Source: Marilutibacter maris | GTDB lineage: Bacteria > Pseudomonadota > Gammaproteobacteria > Xanthomonadales > Xanthomonadaceae | Reading direction: 5' to 3' | Length of the DNA: 64,000 nt | NCBI RefSeq assembly: GCF_006546735.2 | Contig: NZ_VICD02000006.1 | Span: forward strand, 61,586-125,585 | Shown here: positions 57,545 through 64,000 of the stretch, piece after piece | How the letters are laid out: every line of letters begins with the position of its first letter | How positions within the stretch are numbered: the stretch's first letter is position 1 | Position numbers and translations under genes: made by a program | The notes under the pieces: generated by a model | Told to the model about the DNA's origin: nothing | The model's input: only the letters and a program-made list of their open reading frames with translations | Database searches by the model: none

Positions 57545-58723
57545 ATGACCCAGCGCCTGCTGACCGCCGCCTGCCTCGCCGCCCTGCTGACCGCCTGCAA
57601 CAGTCAGGGCACCAATGCGACCGAACCGGTGGCGACGCCCGCGCAGGCCGACGCGGCCGGCCCCTTCGTCAGCCTCGAGGTGGCCCGCTTCGACGAGCCG
57701 TGGGCGATGACCTTCCTGCCCGACGGCCGCCTGCTGGTCACCGAGAAGCGCGGCAAGCTCAAGCTGCTGGTGCTGCAGGGCGCCGACGCCGGCAAGACCG
57801 GCGAGATCGGCGGCGTGCCCGAGGTCGACTACGGCGGCCAGGGCGGCCTCGGCGACGTGATCCTGCATCCGGACTTCGCCAACAACCGGCGCGTCTACAT
57901 CAGCTACGCCGAGGCCGGCGAAGGCGACACCCGCGGCGCCGCGGTCGCGCGCGCGCGGCTGAATCTCGACGCCCAGGGCGGCGGGCGCCTGACCGACGTG
58001 CGGGTGATCTGGCGGCAGGTGCCGAAGGTGACCGGCCAGGGCCACTACAGCCATCGTCTCGCGTTCGGACCCGACGGCCACCTGTGGATCAGTTCCGGCG
58101 AGCGGCAGAAGTTCGACCCGGCCCAGGACATGGCCTCCAACCTCGGCAAGATCATCCGCCTCAACGACGACGGCAGCGTGCCGGACGACAATCCCTTCGC
58201 CGACCAGGGCGAGGTCGCCTCGCAGGTGTGGTCGCTGGGTCATCGCAACGTGCTGGGCATCGCCTTCGACGGCAACGGCCAGCTGTGGAATCACGAGATG
58301 GGCCCCAAGGGCGGAGACGAGCTGAACCGGGTCGAGCGCGGCGGCAACTACGGCTATCCGATCGTCTCCAATGGCGACCATTACGACGGCCGCCCGATCC
58401 CCGACCACGACACCCGCCCGGAATTCATCGCTCCGAAGATCAGCTGGACCCCGGTGATCTCGCCGTCCAGCTTCGTGATCTACAGCGGCGACCTGTTCCC
58501 CGCCTGGAAGGGCAACGGCTTCATCACCGGGCTTTCGTCGCAGTCGCTGGTTCGGATCGAGTTCGACGGCGAGTCCGCGCGCGAGGCCGAGCGCTTCGAC
58601 ATGGGCCACCGCATGCGCGAGGTCGAGCAGGGGCCCGACGGCAGCCTGTGGCTGCTGGAGGACGGCGACGACGCCCGCCTGCTGCAGCTCAGCCCGCCGC
58701 CGCAACCGTCCGCGCAGGGCTAA
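57545..58723 (+). CDS. PQQ-dependent aldose sugar dehydrogenase, lipoprotein
   Basis: This 392-aa protein has a lipoprotein signal (lipobox LLTAC, Cys19). It is followed by the six-bladed soluble glucose/sorbosone dehydrogenase fold: [57 protein letters not shown] and [13 protein letters not shown], including the catalytic His of the SHR block. Such YliI/Asd-like enzymes oxidise sugars in the periplasm using PQQ. ATG 57545 places the signal correctly. It converges with the MocR-type gene; the stops overlap. Confidence 0.85.
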   Translation: MTQRLLTAACLAALLTACNSQGTNATEPVATPAQADAAGPFVSLEVARFDEPWAMTFLPDGRLLVTEKRGKLKLLVLQGADAGKTGEIGGVPEVDYGGQGGLGDVILHPDFANNRRVYISYAEAGEGDTRGAAVARARLNLDAQGGGRLTDVRVIWRQVPKVTGQGHYSHRLAFGPDGHLWISSGERQKFDPAQDMASNLGKIIRLNDDGSVPDDNPFADQGEVASQVWSLGHRNVLGIAFDGNGQLWNHEMGPKGGDELNRVERGGNYGYPIVSNGDHYDGRPIPDHDTRPEFIAPKISWTPVISPSSFVIYSGDLFPAWKGNGFITGLSSQSLVRIEFDGESAREAERFDMGHRMREVEQGPDGSLWLLEDGDDARLLQLSPPPQPSAQG

Positions 58724-60132
58724 GCGCGCGCGACCAGCGCGCCCAGGGTCCGCAGTGCGGCGTCCGCACGCTCATCGAGCGGGTGGCCGACGTTCAGCCG
58801 CAGGCCGGTGCCGAACTCGCGCCGCGCCGAGAAGATCGGCCCCGGCGCGAGGCTGATGCCGTGCTCCAGCGCCTGCCGGTGCAGCCGCAGCGCGTCGCTG
58901 CCCGGCGGCAGTTCCAGCCACAGGAAGTAGCCGCCCTGTGGCCGGGTCACCCGCACTCCCTCGGGAAAGTGGCGCGCGATCGCGTCCAGGTACTGCGCCT
59001 GCTGCGTGGCCAGCGCCGCGCGCAGGCGACGCAGATGGCGCTCGTAGCCGCCGCGCTCCAGGTAGCGGGCGATCGCCAGCTGCGCGGGCACGTTGGTGTT
59101 GAGGGTGCCGGTGAGTTTGAGCCGGGCGATCGCCTGGCGGTGGCGTCCGGCGGCGACCCAGCCGATCCGGTATCCCGGCGCCAGGCACTTGGAGAACGAT
59201 GAGCAGTGCATCACCCGCCCGTCGCGGTCGAAGGCCTTGGCCGGCAACGACCGCTCGCGGCCGAAATGCAGCTCGGCATAGACGTCGTCCTCGATCAGGG
59301 CGATGTCGTGCACGGCCAGCAGCTCGACCAGGGCGCGCTTGGCCGGCTCCGGCATGGTCGCGCCCAACGGGTTCTGGAAGGTCGGCATCAGCCAGCACGC
59401 GCGCGGCGCGTGGCGCTTGATCGCGGTTTCCAGCGCATCCAGATCGACCCCGTCGCGCGGGTGGGTGGGCACTTCCACCGCACGCAGGCCATTGCGCTCC
59501 AGCGTCTGCAGGGCGGCATAGAAACACGGCGACTCGACCAGCACCGCGTCGCCGGGACGGGTCACCGCGGCGATGCTCAGGTTCAGCGCCTCCAGCGCGC
59601 CGTTGGTGATCACGATCTCGTCGGCGGCGACCGCGATGCCGTCGACCAGGTAGCGCTGGCTGATCTGCCGGCGCAGGCCGGCATGGCCGGGGGTCAGGTC
59701 GTCGACCGTGCACCATGGGTCGAGCTCGACCGCGCTGGCCGCCAGCGCGCGCCCGAGCCGGGGCAGCGGGAACAGCAACGGACTGGGGAAGGCCGAGCCG
59801 AACGGCACCAGGTCGCGGTACATCGCCGACTGCTGCACCTCGAACACCAGCGCGCTGACATCGAGCGTGCGCGAGTCGCCATCCGGCCGCGACGGCGTCT
59901 CCGGCTCCGGCAGCCGCGCCGGCGGGTGGCTGGCGACGTAGTAGCCCGAGCGCGGTCGCGATTCGACCAGCCCCTGCTCCTCCAGCAGGTAGTAGGCCTG
60001 GAACACGGTCGCCGGGCTCAGCCTGCGGGCGGCGCAGGTCTGCCGCACCGACGGCAACCGCTCGCCGGGATGGAACACGCCGGTCCGGATCGAGTGCGCG
60101 AGCTCGTCGGCAAGGGCGCGATAGCGGGTCAT
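58720..60132 (-). CDS. MocR/PdxR-type regulator (GntR HTH + aminotransferase fold)
   Basis: This 470-aa protein has a GntR winged helix (residues 1-65: [28 protein letters not shown] ... [18 protein letters not shown]) and a PLP aminotransferase-like domain. The PLP lysine lies in [16 protein letters not shown]. MocR proteins sense PLP-linked amines and bind direct repeats near their own start. Two such repeats lie just upstream at 60163-60211. The target may be itself or the divergent cco region. Confidence 0.85.
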   Translation of the reverse strand: MTRYRALADELAHSIRTGVFHPGERLPSVRQTCAARRLSPATVFQAYYLLEEQGLVESRPRSGYYVASHPPARLPEPETPSRPDGDSRTLDVSALVFEVQQSAMYRDLVPFGSAFPSPLLFPLPRLGRALAASAVELDPWCTVDDLTPGHAGLRRQISQRYLVDGIAVAADEIVITNGALEALNLSIAAVTRPGDAVLVESPCFYAALQTLERNGLRAVEVPTHPRDGVDLDALETAIKRHAPRACWLMPTFQNPLGATMPEPAKRALVELLAVHDIALIEDDVYAELHFGRERSLPAKAFDRDGRVMHCSSFSKCLAPGYRIGWVAAGRHRQAIARLKLTGTLNTNVPAQLAIARYLERGGYERHLRRLRAALATQQAQYLDAIARHFPEGVRVTRPQGGYFLWLELPPGSDALRLHRQALEHGISLAPGPIFSARREFGTGLRLNVGHPLDERADAALRTLGALVARA

Positions 60133-60162
60133 GGGGGGCTTACCGTCCGGCGGGGCGATCAA

Positions 60163-60211
60163 CTGATACGGTTTTTTGCACAATCTCTGATTCTATCGGA
60201 TCTGATACGGT
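60163..60211. promoter_or_regulatory. Direct repeats, likely operator of the MocR-type gene
   Basis: CTGATACGGT occurs at 60163-60172 and again at 60202-60211, 39 bp apart, a bit under four helical turns. They lie 31 bp upstream of the regulator's start, as MocR operators do. Confidence 0.6.
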
Positions 60212-60419
60212 CCCCATAGACTGCCGGCACTCCCCACCCGCCACACCGACATGCCTACCGATATCGAGCCCGGGAAACCCCGGTCCGCTCGGGGTCCGGC
60301 GCGCGCCCACGGCGCCGCGGCCATCAAACCGCCTTCACACCCCTGCCGGCTACCCTGACCCGGTAGCGCCGCAACACCGAAGGGGATGCCGCGCGGCCAG
60401 CACACTCCCGCCCGGCGAC

Positions 60420-60433
60420 TTGATCCAGGTCAA
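60420..60433 (+). promoter_or_regulatory. FNR/ANR box of the cco operon
   Basis: TTGATCCAGGTCAA is a near-perfect FNR site (TTGAT-N4-GTCAA half-sites). Its centre is 41.5 bp upstream of the start predicted from TAGAAT (60456-60461), the classic class II position. So cbb3 oxidase should be switched on at low oxygen. Confidence 0.85.
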
Positions 60434-60495
60434 ACCCGCCATCCGACCGCGTTCATAGAATGCGCCGGTACGGCCGAGCGTAGGAATGCCCGCAC

Positions 60496-61938
60496 ATGCA
60501 AGCATCTGTTGAAACCTATAACGACAAGGTCGTGCGCCAGTTCGCGGCGGTGACCGTGATCTGGGGCATCGTCGGCATGGCGGTCGGCGTGTTCATCGCC
60601 GCCCAGCTGTACTGGCCGGCCCTCAACTTCGACATTCCGTGGCTGAGCTACGGACGGCTGAGGCCGCTGCATACCAACGCGGTGATCTTCGCGTTCGGCG
60701 GCTGCGCGCTGATGGCGACCAGCTTCCACGTGGTCCAGCGCACCTGCCACGTGCGGCTGTTCTCCGACAAGCTGGCCGCGTTCGTGTTCTGGGGCTGGCA
60801 GGCGGTGATCGTCGCCGCCGCGATCACCCTGCCGATGGGGCTGACCCAGGGCAAGGAGTACGCCGAACTGGAATGGCCGATCGACATCCTGATCACCCTG
60901 GTCTGGGTGGCCTACGCGGTGGTGTTCTTCGGCACCATCGCCAAGCGCCGGGTCAAGCACATCTACGTCGCCAACTGGTTCTACGGCGCCTTCATCATCA
61001 CCATCGCCCTGCTGCACATCGTCAACAACCTGGCGCTGCCGGTCGGCATGGGCAAGTCGTACTCGCTGTACACCGGCGCGGTCGATGCCATGGCGCAGTG
61101 GTGGTACGGCCACAACGCGGTCGGTTTCTTCCTGACCGCCGGCTTCCTCGGGATGATGTACTACTACGTGCCCAAGCAGGCGCAGCGTCCGGTCTACTCC
61201 TACCGGCTGTCGATCGTGCACTTCTGGGCGCTGATCGCCATCTACATGTGGGCCGGCCCGCACCACCTGCACTACACCGCGCTGCCGGACTGGGTGCAGT
61301 CGGTCGGCATGGTGTTCTCGCTGGTGCTGCTGGCGCCGAGCTGGGGCGGCGCGATCAACGGCATCATGACCCTGTCCGGGGCCTGGCATAAGCTGCGCAC
61401 CGATCCGATCCTGAAGTTCCTGATCGTCGCCGTCAGCTTCTACATGATCGCGACCTTCGAGGGGCCGATGATGTCGATCAAGACGGTCAACTCGCTGTCG
61501 CACTACACCGACTGGACGATCGGCCACGTGCACGGCGGCGCCCTGGGCTGGGTGGCGATGATCAGCGTCGGCGCGATCTACTCGATGCTGCCGCGCCTGC
61601 TCGGCCAGAAGCAGATGTACTCGGTCAAGGCGATCGACCTGCACTTCTGGATCCACACCATCGGCGTGGTGTTCTACATCGCCTCGATGTGGATCGCCGG
61701 GGTGATGCAGGGTCTGATGTGGCGCGCGACCAACGACGACGGCACCCTCACCTACAGCTTCGTCGAGGCGCTCAACGCGACCTATCCGTACTACCTGGGC
61801 CGCCTGGCCGGGGGCCTGCTGGTCGTCACCGGCATGCTGCTGATGGGCTGGAACGTGTTCAAGACCTGGCAGCGCGCGCCGGCACTGGAGCCGGTCCCGG
61901 TGATGCCGCCGGACCGTGCCGAAGCGGCCACTGCCTGA
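60496..61938 (+). CDS. ccoN: cbb3 cytochrome oxidase subunit I
   Basis: This 480-aa protein with 12 membrane helices is the catalytic haem-copper subunit. It has the haem-ligand histidines in [12 protein letters not shown] and in the later [14 protein letters not shown] block, the copper-site HNAVGFFLT region, and VHGGALGW near the end. The length is normal for CcoN. It reduces oxygen in the inner membrane with high affinity. It is the first gene of ccoNOQP behind the FNR box. Confidence 0.95.
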   Translation: MQASVETYNDKVVRQFAAVTVIWGIVGMAVGVFIAAQLYWPALNFDIPWLSYGRLRPLHTNAVIFAFGGCALMATSFHVVQRTCHVRLFSDKLAAFVFWGWQAVIVAAAITLPMGLTQGKEYAELEWPIDILITLVWVAYAVVFFGTIAKRRVKHIYVANWFYGAFIITIALLHIVNNLALPVGMGKSYSLYTGAVDAMAQWWYGHNAVGFFLTAGFLGMMYYYVPKQAQRPVYSYRLSIVHFWALIAIYMWAGPHHLHYTALPDWVQSVGMVFSLVLLAPSWGGAINGIMTLSGAWHKLRTDPILKFLIVAVSFYMIATFEGPMMSIKTVNSLSHYTDWTIGHVHGGALGWVAMISVGAIYSMLPRLLGQKQMYSVKAIDLHFWIHTIGVVFYIASMWIAGVMQGLMWRATNDDGTLTYSFVEALNATYPYYLGRLAGGLLVVTGMLLMGWNVFKTWQRAPALEPVPVMPPDRAEAATA

Positions 61939-61948
61939 GGACCGACGC

Positions 61949-62566
61949 ATGAGCCATTCCCACGAGAAAGTCGAGACCAACGTCGGCCTGATGGCCGTGC
62001 TGATCGCGGTGGCGGTTTCGTTCGGCGGCCTCGCCGAGATCGTCCCGCTGATGTACCAGGCCGAGGCGGTGCAGCCGCTGCCGGGGGTCAAGCCCTACCC
62101 GGCGCTGGAGCTGGCCGGCCGCGACATCTACGTCCGCGAGGGCTGCTACAACTGCCATTCGCAGATGGTGCGCACGCTGCGCTTCGAGACCGAGCGCTAC
62201 GGCCACTACTCGCTGGCCGGCGAGTCGGTCTACGACCGCCCGTTCCAGTGGGGCAGCAAGCGCACCGGTCCGGACCTGGCCCGGGTCGGCGGCCGCTACT
62301 CCGACGACTGGCACCGCGTGCACCTGATCAATCCGCGCGACGTGGTGCCGGAGTCGAACATGCCCGGGTTCCCGTGGCTGGAGAAGAACAGGGTCGACGG
62401 CGCCGTGGTCGAGCACAGGATGAAGGCGCTGCGCACGATCGGCGACCCGTACACCGACGAGGACATCGCCGGCGCCCGCGACGCGGTGGCCGACAAGACC
62501 GAACTCGATGCGCTGGTGGCCTACCTGCAGGGCCTGGGCCGGCACGCGCCGCGCGGAGGTCAGTGA
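61949..62566 (+). CDS. ccoO: cbb3 oxidase monohaem subunit II
   Basis: This 205-aa protein has one N-terminal membrane anchor (about residues 15-37) and a c-type haem site, [13 protein letters not shown]. It passes electrons to CcoN. ATG 61949 is used, 10 bp after ccoN; a longer frame upstream is an overlap shadow. Other family blocks are [33 protein letters not shown]. Confidence 0.95.
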   Translation: MSHSHEKVETNVGLMAVLIAVAVSFGGLAEIVPLMYQAEAVQPLPGVKPYPALELAGRDIYVREGCYNCHSQMVRTLRFETERYGHYSLAGESVYDRPFQWGSKRTGPDLARVGGRYSDDWHRVHLINPRDVVPESNMPGFPWLEKNRVDGAVVEHRMKALRTIGDPYTDEDIAGARDAVADKTELDALVAYLQGLGRHAPRGGQ

Positions 62567-62567
62567 G

Positions 62568-62726
62568 ATGGTGTCCGGCATCGTCACCGCAATACTGCTG
62601 GCGCTGTTCGTCGGCGGCTGGATCCGGCTGTGGAGCCCGAAGCTCAAGCCCGAGCTCGACGCGGCCGCACGCCTGCCGCTGGAGGAGGACGCCAGCCCCG
62701 ATGCACCTGAGGAGACGCAACGATGA
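62568..62726 (+). CDS. ccoQ: cbb3 oxidase small subunit
   Basis: This 52-aa protein has one membrane helix (SGIVTAILLALFVGGWIRLWS) and an acidic tail. It starts one base after the ccoO stop and overlaps ccoP by four bases (ATGA). CcoQ stabilises the complex in air. Confidence 0.85.
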   Translation: MVSGIVTAILLALFVGGWIRLWSPKLKPELDAAARLPLEEDASPDAPEETQR

Positions 62727-63655
62727 GCGCTGGCTGGTCATGGTTCGTGATCGCACTGATCGCGCTGAACATCCTCGGCTGCGTGTGGCTGATCTGGTGG
62801 ACCGGCCGTCGTCGTCCCGGCGACCCGGCGCCGACCGACACCAGTCACACCTGGGACGGCGACCTCACCGAATACAACAAGCCGATGCCGAAGTGGTGGA
62901 TCAACCTGTTCTACCTGACCATCGTGTTCTCGGTCGGCTACCTGATCTACTACCCGGGCCTGGGCGCCTTCGCCGGCGTCTCGAAGTGGACCTCGGCGGA
63001 CGAGCATGAGCTGCACAAGCAGTCCTTCGACGCGCGCCTGGAAGAGACCTTCCGTCCCTACGTCGGCCAGCCGGTAGACGCGATCGCCCGCGACCCGGCC
63101 GCGGTCGAACTCGGCCGCTCGATCTTCAGCAACACCTGCGCGACCTGCCACGGCTCCTCCGCCCAGGGCGCGATCGGCTACCCCAACCTGACCGACGACA
63201 TCTGGCACTGGGGCGGCAGCCCCGACCGCATCCTGCAGACCGTGCTCGACGGCCGCGAGGGCGTGATGACGCCATGGGGCAAGGTGCTGACCGGAATGAA
63301 GGGCGACAACGCGGTCGACTACGTGGTCGCCTACGTGCGCACCCTGTCCGACCCGGGGTCGATGGAGAACAACTACATGGCGGCGCAGGGCAAGAAGCTG
63401 TTCGACGGCGTCTGCGTGGCCTGCCACGGTCCCGACGGCAAGGGCAACATCGAACTCGGCGCGCCCGACCTGACCGACGACTACTGGATGTACGGCAGCA
63501 GCAAGGCCAGCCTGTACGAGACCATATCCAACGGCCGCCACGGGGTGATGCCGGCGCATCGCGAACTGCTCGGCGAAACCCGTTCGCGCCTGGTCGCCGC
63601 CTACGTCTGGTCGCTGTCGCACCCGCAGGACACCGACGCGACGAACACGCAGTAG
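62723..63655 (+). CDS. ccoP: cbb3 oxidase dihaem subunit III
   Basis: This 310-aa protein has two N-terminal membrane helices (about residues 5-25 and 60-80) and two c-type haem sites, CATCHGSS and CVACHGPD, each followed by the distal Met segment (for example MTPWG and MPAHRE). It receives electrons from cytochrome c. Length and order are normal. Confidence 0.95.
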   Translation: MSAGWSWFVIALIALNILGCVWLIWWTGRRRPGDPAPTDTSHTWDGDLTEYNKPMPKWWINLFYLTIVFSVGYLIYYPGLGAFAGVSKWTSADEHELHKQSFDARLEETFRPYVGQPVDAIARDPAAVELGRSIFSNTCATCHGSSAQGAIGYPNLTDDIWHWGGSPDRILQTVLDGREGVMTPWGKVLTGMKGDNAVDYVVAYVRTLSDPGSMENNYMAAQGKKLFDGVCVACHGPDGKGNIELGAPDLTDDYWMYGSSKASLYETISNGRHGVMPAHRELLGETRSRLVAAYVWSLSHPQDTDATNTQ

Positions 63656-63664
63656 GGAGGCCGC

Positions 63665-63961
63665 ATGCCCGACTACACCGCTCCACGCTTCGACCATCCG
63701 CCGCGCCCGCTGGCGCAGCGGCTGGGCGCGATCCTGTGGCCGAGCTTCTTCACCGCGTGCGTCTGCACGATGGTGTTCTTCGCCCATATCGACCCGATCG
63801 AGCTGCGCGACATGACCTTCCCCGGTCTGCCGCTGACCCGGGTGCTGGGCTACAGCATCGGCTTCTTCATGTTCTGGCTGGCCGCGGCCGCGTCCAGCCT
63901 GTTCACCTGGATCCTGCTGCGGCCGTCCAGCCGCTTCAACCGGCCGCTGCCGCCTGAGTGA
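63665..63961 (+). CDS. Small membrane protein of the cco operon
   Basis: This 98-aa protein has two hydrophobic helices (about residues 26-45 and 64-88). It begins 9 bp after ccoP with GGAGG upstream. Genes of this kind follow ccoP in several xanthomonads; the role is unknown, perhaps in oxidase assembly. No ccoG or ccoI is visible before the window ends. Confidence 0.65.
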   Translation: MPDYTAPRFDHPPRPLAQRLGAILWPSFFTACVCTMVFFAHIDPIELRDMTFPGLPLTRVLGYSIGFFMFWLAAAASSLFTWILLRPSSRFNRPLPPE

Positions 63962-64000
63962 GGCCCGGCGCGGCCGCCCGGCCGCGCGACCTCCACCGCC

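Noticed and set aside
57065..58705. A 546-aa minus-strand frame opposite the sugar dehydrogenase
   Set aside because: It is an antisense shadow in very GC-rich DNA; the plus-strand dehydrogenase has all its family motifs and a lipoprotein signal.
60430..62091. A 553-aa minus-strand frame opposite ccoN and ccoO
   Set aside because: It is a His/Asp/Arg-rich antisense shadow of the well-identified oxidase genes.

Overview
Two unlike pieces of DNA meet near position 55,970. The right part (about 55,970-64,000) is very GC-rich chromosome of the Lysobacter/Luteimonas type (Xanthomonadaceae, Gammaproteobacteria; inferred from composition and gene content). It carries an EF-hand protein, a CPXCG protein, a PQQ-type sugar dehydrogenase, a MocR-type regulator and a complete cbb3 oxidase operon (ccoNOQP) behind a textbook FNR/ANR box. 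The left part (1 to about 55,970) has lower GC, mostly short, translationally coupled minus-strand genes, and is the right-hand portion of a large conjugative or plasmid-derived integrated element that continues off the left edge. No integrase, relaxase or pilus-assembly core is visible in the window.

Layout of the element. 1-11.9 kb: conjugation genes on the minus strand (TraD-like coupling ATPase, a second 990-aa TraG/VirD4-like ATPase, an L,D-transpeptidase, membrane and periplasmic accessory proteins, a ribbon-helix-helix protein next to an oriT-like inverted repeat), interrupted by a plus-strand pair encoding a trypsin-like protease and a possible Ntn-hydrolase-like protein. 12.3-15.4 kb: HNH-like, HEPN-like, ankyrin-like and small membrane proteins. 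15.7-17.2 kb: a ParA partition operon bracketed by two arrays of GATATC-type boxes at exact 10-bp spacing. 17.3-24.5 kb: a sigma-region-4-like regulator, small plasmid-type genes, ArdC-like proteins, an ankyrin protein and RadC. 25.1-26.2 kb: a plasmid replicon with six iterons and a TrfA-family initiator. 26.3-31.7 kb: a DNA methylase, a superinfection-immunity-like protein and two DUF5677-like proteins. 31.9-35.5 kb: a chaperone-usher fimbrial operon. 35.5-54.6 kb: a probable defence island with a GmrSD-like nuclease divergent from a GHKL ATPase-nuclease fusion, an H-NS-like silencer, a UvrD-type helicase, a three-gene set with a nuclease-like protein, a methylase/helicase/GIY-YIG operon, and a third DUF5677-like gene. 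54.6-55.8 kb: an excisionase-like gene and a complete HAD phosphatase gene.

What ties it together. A promoter-like element (TCGCA, 10 nt, TTGCCG, 16 nt, -10 box, then often a C-rich start) recurs at least nine times over 40 kb on both strands, always pointing into the next gene or operon. It precedes conjugation, partition and regulatory genes, the fimbrial operon and an ankyrin/pilin-like pair, so these look like one regulon. At the right boundary the resident HAD gene is cut after its Lys-Gly-Asp-Leu-Phe-His-Gln-Glu-Arg segment, and the element supplies its own full-length HAD homologue beside the excisionase-like gene. This suggests an element that disrupts its target gene and replaces it.
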